Below, in pieces: positions 3,689-6,586 of a stretch of DNA of 6,586 bases; position 1 is the stretch's first letter, and each line of letters opens with the position of its first letter. The notes beneath the pieces were generated by a model that did not search any database, was not told where the DNA came from, and was given only the letters and a program-made list of their open reading frames with translations. Position numbers and translations under genes: made by a program. The stretch comes from Patescibacteria group bacterium (GTDB lineage: Bacteria > Patescibacteriota > Patescibacteriia > 2-12-FULL-60-25). The stretch lies in contig JAHIUG010000011.1 of the NCBI GenBank assembly GCA_018817245.1, forward strand, positions 1 to 6,586. The letters are read 5' to 3'.

Positions 3689-6586
3689 CCCTTCCCAGCC
3701 ATGTTCTTGGCTTTTAGATATGTCACGAGCGCAGCAAAAGCGTTTGCTTCAACCGGCTCAAGTGAATCTTTTGCCAGTTCAAAAACTTTTTCCAATCGAT
3801 CAAGTGCAGCAACAGCATCCTTCTTTTCTGCGCGCTTAAAACGTTTTACAAAATCCTCAACCAAACTAAACAGCTGTGTACCGGCTGCTTTTTGTTCACC
3901 TTCTTTAGGAGCTAAGCTGCGGCGACTGAGCAGATATTCCTCCATCATTTTCTTCAACTCAATATCCTGCTGACCCGGTTTATCCATCTTAGAGATTCCG
4001 CCATACCAATACACATTCAAAGCTTCTGAAAGCATTTCCACATGGTTACTCTTAACTTGATGCGTGAGAATTACGTTTAAGACGCGCTCTAGCTTTCCAT
4101 TTTCAAGTTGTAGGATTGCGTCAGCATCTCCTCCTTTAATAATCTCCATCATTTCCTTCATATCTTCTTCTGCGTTCTCAATCAACTCTTTAACAGCTTC
4201 TTCTGCTTTTTGTTCGCGTTCTTCCAAAGTTGGCAAACTCATGTCGCCAATCCTTACATCACTGCTAGATGGAGTACCGTCAACTATGATTGCTCGATTC
4301 TGCCCAAATTGATCTGGCCAGACAACAAAAGATGTGGCATGAAGATGTTTAACGCGCGCTGTCTTTCCATTAACTGCAAGTCCGTTCGTTACACCAGCTA
4401 GGAATCCTGCGCGACGAAGAATAGCGCTTGTTATCTCTGCAAAGTCAGCGCAAACACCTGCGAACTTTCTTCCTTGGAATTCTTCCGCTTTTTTAGGATC
4501 TCGCGCTCTGAGCTCTTCCAATCTCATCTCACCAATCATCATGCGCTCCTCAATGTTTTTTCCGCGCTTTAAACCGTTCACTTCTTGGTTATCAACATCA
4601 TAGAATCCTGATGAGCGTACGTAACTCTCAATTGCCATAACTTTCTTAGCAGGAGATAACTTTGTGAATTCTTTGGAAGTTAAAAATGCATCAACTTCTT
4701 CTGGTAGATTAGCGAGCTTTTGTGTTAGATCAGGACCGTGACTTCTTGTGAAACCAAGCTTAAACTTTTCATATTCTTGATCATCTATCTTTGCCATTGG
4801 CTCACTTCCAGCGCCCATTTTAAGTGTATATAAAATTTGTTCCACTTTTGGTACTTTGCGAACCATTGATTCACCAAGACTGTTTGTTTCTGGTTTGAGC
4901 TGGATTTCTTTATTTGCTTTAGTCACCCCCTTCACGCGTTCCGGAACAAGATCGGCATCAAGTGGTTTCGGAAGCATGACATCACTACCTGCTCTAACAT
5001 TTGAAATGGTTGCTGTATTTTCGAACACAGGCCCAAGAGGTTTTGATCTAAGTGGAATGTAGCTCTTTGTCCAACGAGCAGCTTTTGCATCATATGATCC
5101 ATACATTCCTGTTACTACAAGTTCATTCACATCTTTACGAAATTCCATGACTGGGGTTCTATCATTTATCTGTTCAGCTCCTCCGCCCATCATTTCTGAA
5201 ATATTGCTGCTGGAAAAGAATTGTTCAGGAGAAAATTGAGCAGGTTCTTCATTCCCTCCGCGCAAGAAACTAAATAGTCCTCCACGCTCTTTCATCTTAT
5301 TAGCGCGATAATATGCTTGTGGAAACATTTTGGAGATTAAACGATCTGACAAAATGGATGGAGCTCTATCACTACGTGCGCTCATTTTTTCCAAAAATGA
5401 TTCTGGCACTTCCTGCAATATTCGATTAAACATTGAAGCAACAAAAGATGAAGTTTCAAGTCTTTCTTTCTTTGATTCTTCCTTTTCCAACTCTCTCATA
5501 TGCTCTCGCACCTCATCCTTTTCCGGATCATGCACTATGTTCAATAAATCTAGCTTTTCTTGGGCTTGCTCGGTGACATCAGCCTCAGATCCGGATACGT
5601 CGATGAAGACTATTTTAGATTCACTGTTTACCTCTGTTTTAAATGCTAACTTTCCATCAACAAATCTTGGATATTTAAATACATCATAGTCATCACCAAA
5701 TCGATCTCCGTTTAGATTCGCAAAAAACTGTTTTTCCCCTATTTCAACAACGAAATAAAGCTGATTATTTACGACAGCAAGCTCATAAATACCATCATAA
5801 TCCGAATCTAACTCAAATTCCTCACCTTTTTCATTAACAATAAATCGTTTCGTAATACCCCGTCCCTCTTTATTTTCTATAGTTTTTGTTGCATAACAAT
5901 AAATTTGACCATTAAAATAAACAGGTGATTTGACATCTTCATATCCTTCAAAGGATTTATCCCCTTTAAGATTAGTAATAAATGATTTTCCCTCTTTTAT
6001 TGCTCCAAAAAATAACTCTCCATTAATATTAGCCGGCGTCCTCACTGAGTCATACTCTTTACCGATTCTGTTGCCACTTTCATCCAAAATGTAAGCACTT
6101 TCATCCAAAATGAAAGGTAGAGGTATATCTAGTGCCAAAAATTCAAAATATTTCTTTCCATTTACTTCAACAATACTACATGGATAAGGATTGCTTGCAA
6201 AAAATCTTTCACCCTTTAAGTTAGTGATAAACTTTTTACCATCTTTCTCGGCTGTAAAATATAGTTCTCCATTTACATCAAATGGTGTACTCGCACTATC
6301 ATAATCCTTACTTATGACCTTACCCTGTTCGTTAATTATCACATATTTATCCTCTCCACCTACCTCAAAAAACAACTCACCACCAACACTAACTGCAGTA
6401 AAGAAGAGCCCATCCCAATTCGGTTTCATTTCCGTAACTTTCGGTTTTTTCTTTTCCTTACCCAAATCAATAGTCACCTTTTCCCAATTTCCATCTTTCT
6501 TTTTCCCAACAATAACCAACCGCCCGTTATCATTTAATGGTGGTTGCATTTCTACAAATTCCTCACCAAATTTTTCCTCTCTTGTA
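3685..6586 (-). CDS. Large WG-like repeat protein with transglutaminase-like domain, 5' end outside window
   Basis: At least 966 residues are visible. Numbering here starts at the first in-window ATG (6549), but 12 further in-frame codons (TREEKFGEEFVE) run to the edge and match the repeat register (compare FGDDYDV at 284-290). That ATG is therefore probably internal. Up to residue 322 there are about eight beta repeats of 35-46 residues with the pattern YD..-P..-NGELYF-K.G..FI.N-.G., resembling WG (KWG) repeats but lacking the WG pair. Residues 322-460 are charged and probably helical or linker. Residues 465-600 look beta-rich. Residues 613-762 are transglutaminase-like with triad C700 (GVCADFAE), H737 (HLHATSFVVW) and D757 (IIVDGTP). 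The fold hosts proteases, amidases and cross-linkers, so the reaction is open. Residues 775-954 are helical and charged. No membrane segment is seen in the visible part; any signal peptide would lie outside the window. It converges on the PEGA gene. Confidence 0.85.
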   Translation of the reverse strand, partial: TREEKFGEEFVEMQPPLNDNGRLVIVGKKKDGNWEKVTIDLGKEKKKPKVTEMKPNWDGLFFTAVSVGGELFFEVGGEDKYVIINEQGKVISKDYDSASTPFDVNGELYFTAEKDGKKFITNLKGERFFASNPYPCSIVEVNGKKYFEFLALDIPLPFILDESAYILDESGNRIGKEYDSVRTPANINGELFFGAIKEGKSFITNLKGDKSFEGYEDVKSPVYFNGQIYCYATKTIENKEGRGITKRFIVNEKGEEFELDSDYDGIYELAVVNNQLYFVVEIGEKQFFANLNGDRFGDDYDVFKYPRFVDGKLAFKTEVNSESKIVFIDVSGSEADVTEQAQEKLDLLNIVHDPEKDEVREHMRELEKEESKKERLETSSFVASMFNRILQEVPESFLEKMSARSDRAPSILSDRLISKMFPQAYYRANKMKERGGLFSFLRGGNEEPAQFSPEQFFSSSNISEMMGGGAEQINDRTPVMEFRKDVNELVVTGMYGSYDAKAARWTKSYIPLRSKPLGPVFENTATISNVRAGSDVMLPKPLDADLVPERVKGVTKANKEIQLKPETNSLGESMVRKVPKVEQILYTLKMGAGSEPMAKIDDQEYEKFKLGFTRSHGPDLTQKLANLPEEVDAFLTSKEFTKLSPAKKVMAIESYVRSSGFYDVDNQEVNGLKRGKNIEERMMIGEMRLEELRARDPKKAEEFQGRKFAGVCADFAEITSAILRRAGFLAGVTNGLAVNGKTARVKHLHATSFVVWPDQFGQNRAIIVDGTPSSSDVRIGDMSLPTLEEREQKAEEAVKELIENAEEDMKEMMEIIKGGDADAILQLENGKLERVLNVILTHQVKSNHVEMLSEALNVYWYGGISKMDKPGQQDIELKKMMEEYLLSRRSLAPKEGEQKAAGTQLFSLVEDFVKRFKRAEKKDAVAALDRLEKVFELAKDSLEPVEANAFAALVTYLKAKNMAGKG
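5584..6586 (-). other. WG-like beta-repeat region of the large protein
   Basis: About seven full repeats and one partial repeat. Landmarks are VISKDYDSASTP-NGELYF (78-98), IGKEYDSVRTP-NGELFF (162-181), YEDVKSP-NGQIYC (203-218), DSDYDGIYEL-NNQLYF (248-266) and FGDDYDVFKYP-DGKLAF (284-303). FITNLKG occurs twice (107-113, 190-196). The region is more AT-rich than the rest of the gene. Such repeats usually build an extended or propeller-like beta surface for binding; the partner is unknown. Confidence 0.7.
6075..6112 (-). repeat. 21-bp tandem duplication inside the large gene
   Basis: The 17-bp string cactttcatccaaaatg occurs at 6075-6091 and again at 6096-6112, a 21-bp period. In the protein this gives ILDESAY (147-153) followed by ILDESGN (154-160). 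It keeps the frame and looks like recent slippage, lengthening one WG-like repeat. Confidence 0.85.

Noticed and set aside
5330..5689. 119-residue plus-strand open frame, and other short plus-strand frames between 3701 and 5062
   Set aside because: They are antisense shadows of the large minus-strand gene, Ser/Phe-rich as expected from complementary reading.

Overview
The window carries four protein genes and an unusual load of short structured repeats. It reads like a piece of an uncultured, reduced-genome bacterium, most likely Candidate Phyla Radiation / Patescibacteria. That placement is an inference: membrane-anchored PEGA-plus-propeller proteins, a CtpA-type S41 protease, small Nudix enzymes, very large repeat-plus-transglutaminase proteins, few Shine-Dalgarno motifs and dispersed hairpin repeats are a familiar combination there. 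There is no marker gene in the window to confirm it.

Layout from left to right. Bases 1-221 hold a repeat cluster: a 35-bp-period tandem array, then two units in the opposite orientation, one expanded by a perfect 20-bp palindrome. Two minus-strand genes follow, a membrane-anchored S41 C-terminal processing protease (692-2008) and downstream of it a Nudix hydrolase (172-771). They overlap by 80 bp and look like one transcription unit. A good sigma70-like promoter lies so close to the protease start that its mRNA may be leaderless. The divergent intergenic region (2009-2166) holds inverted arrays of 7-bp repeats. On the plus strand, 2167-3390 encodes a membrane-anchored PEGA-domain protein with a propeller-like C-terminal part. 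Bases 3391-3684 form a second repeat cluster between convergent genes. From 3685 to the right edge runs a minus-strand gene for a very large protein with about eight WG-like beta repeats followed by a transglutaminase-like Cys-His-Asp domain. Its N-terminus is outside the window.

The most notable signal is the repeat family. Fourteen complete units, normally 28 bp, occur in three places. Each starts with TGTC (one has CGTC) and ends with CT, and holds a 5-bp stem whose two halves change together: ATTTC/GAAAT, ATCTC/GAGAT, ATTGC/GCAAT and ATCCT/AGGAT. All 14 stems are perfectly paired. This indicates a mobile or regulatory hairpin (REP/MITE-like) maintained by structure. A pair of units lies in frame inside the PEGA gene, and another unit supplies the last 16 codons and the stop of the Nudix gene, so the element is rewriting proteins. 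No transposase is visible here.

Functionally, three of the four products fit the cell envelope: a membrane-tethered protease, a membrane-tethered PEGA protein and a large repeat/transglutaminase protein whose location is unknown. The Nudix enzyme is a cytosolic housekeeping function. I see no RNA gene, no CRISPR array and no insertion sequence.
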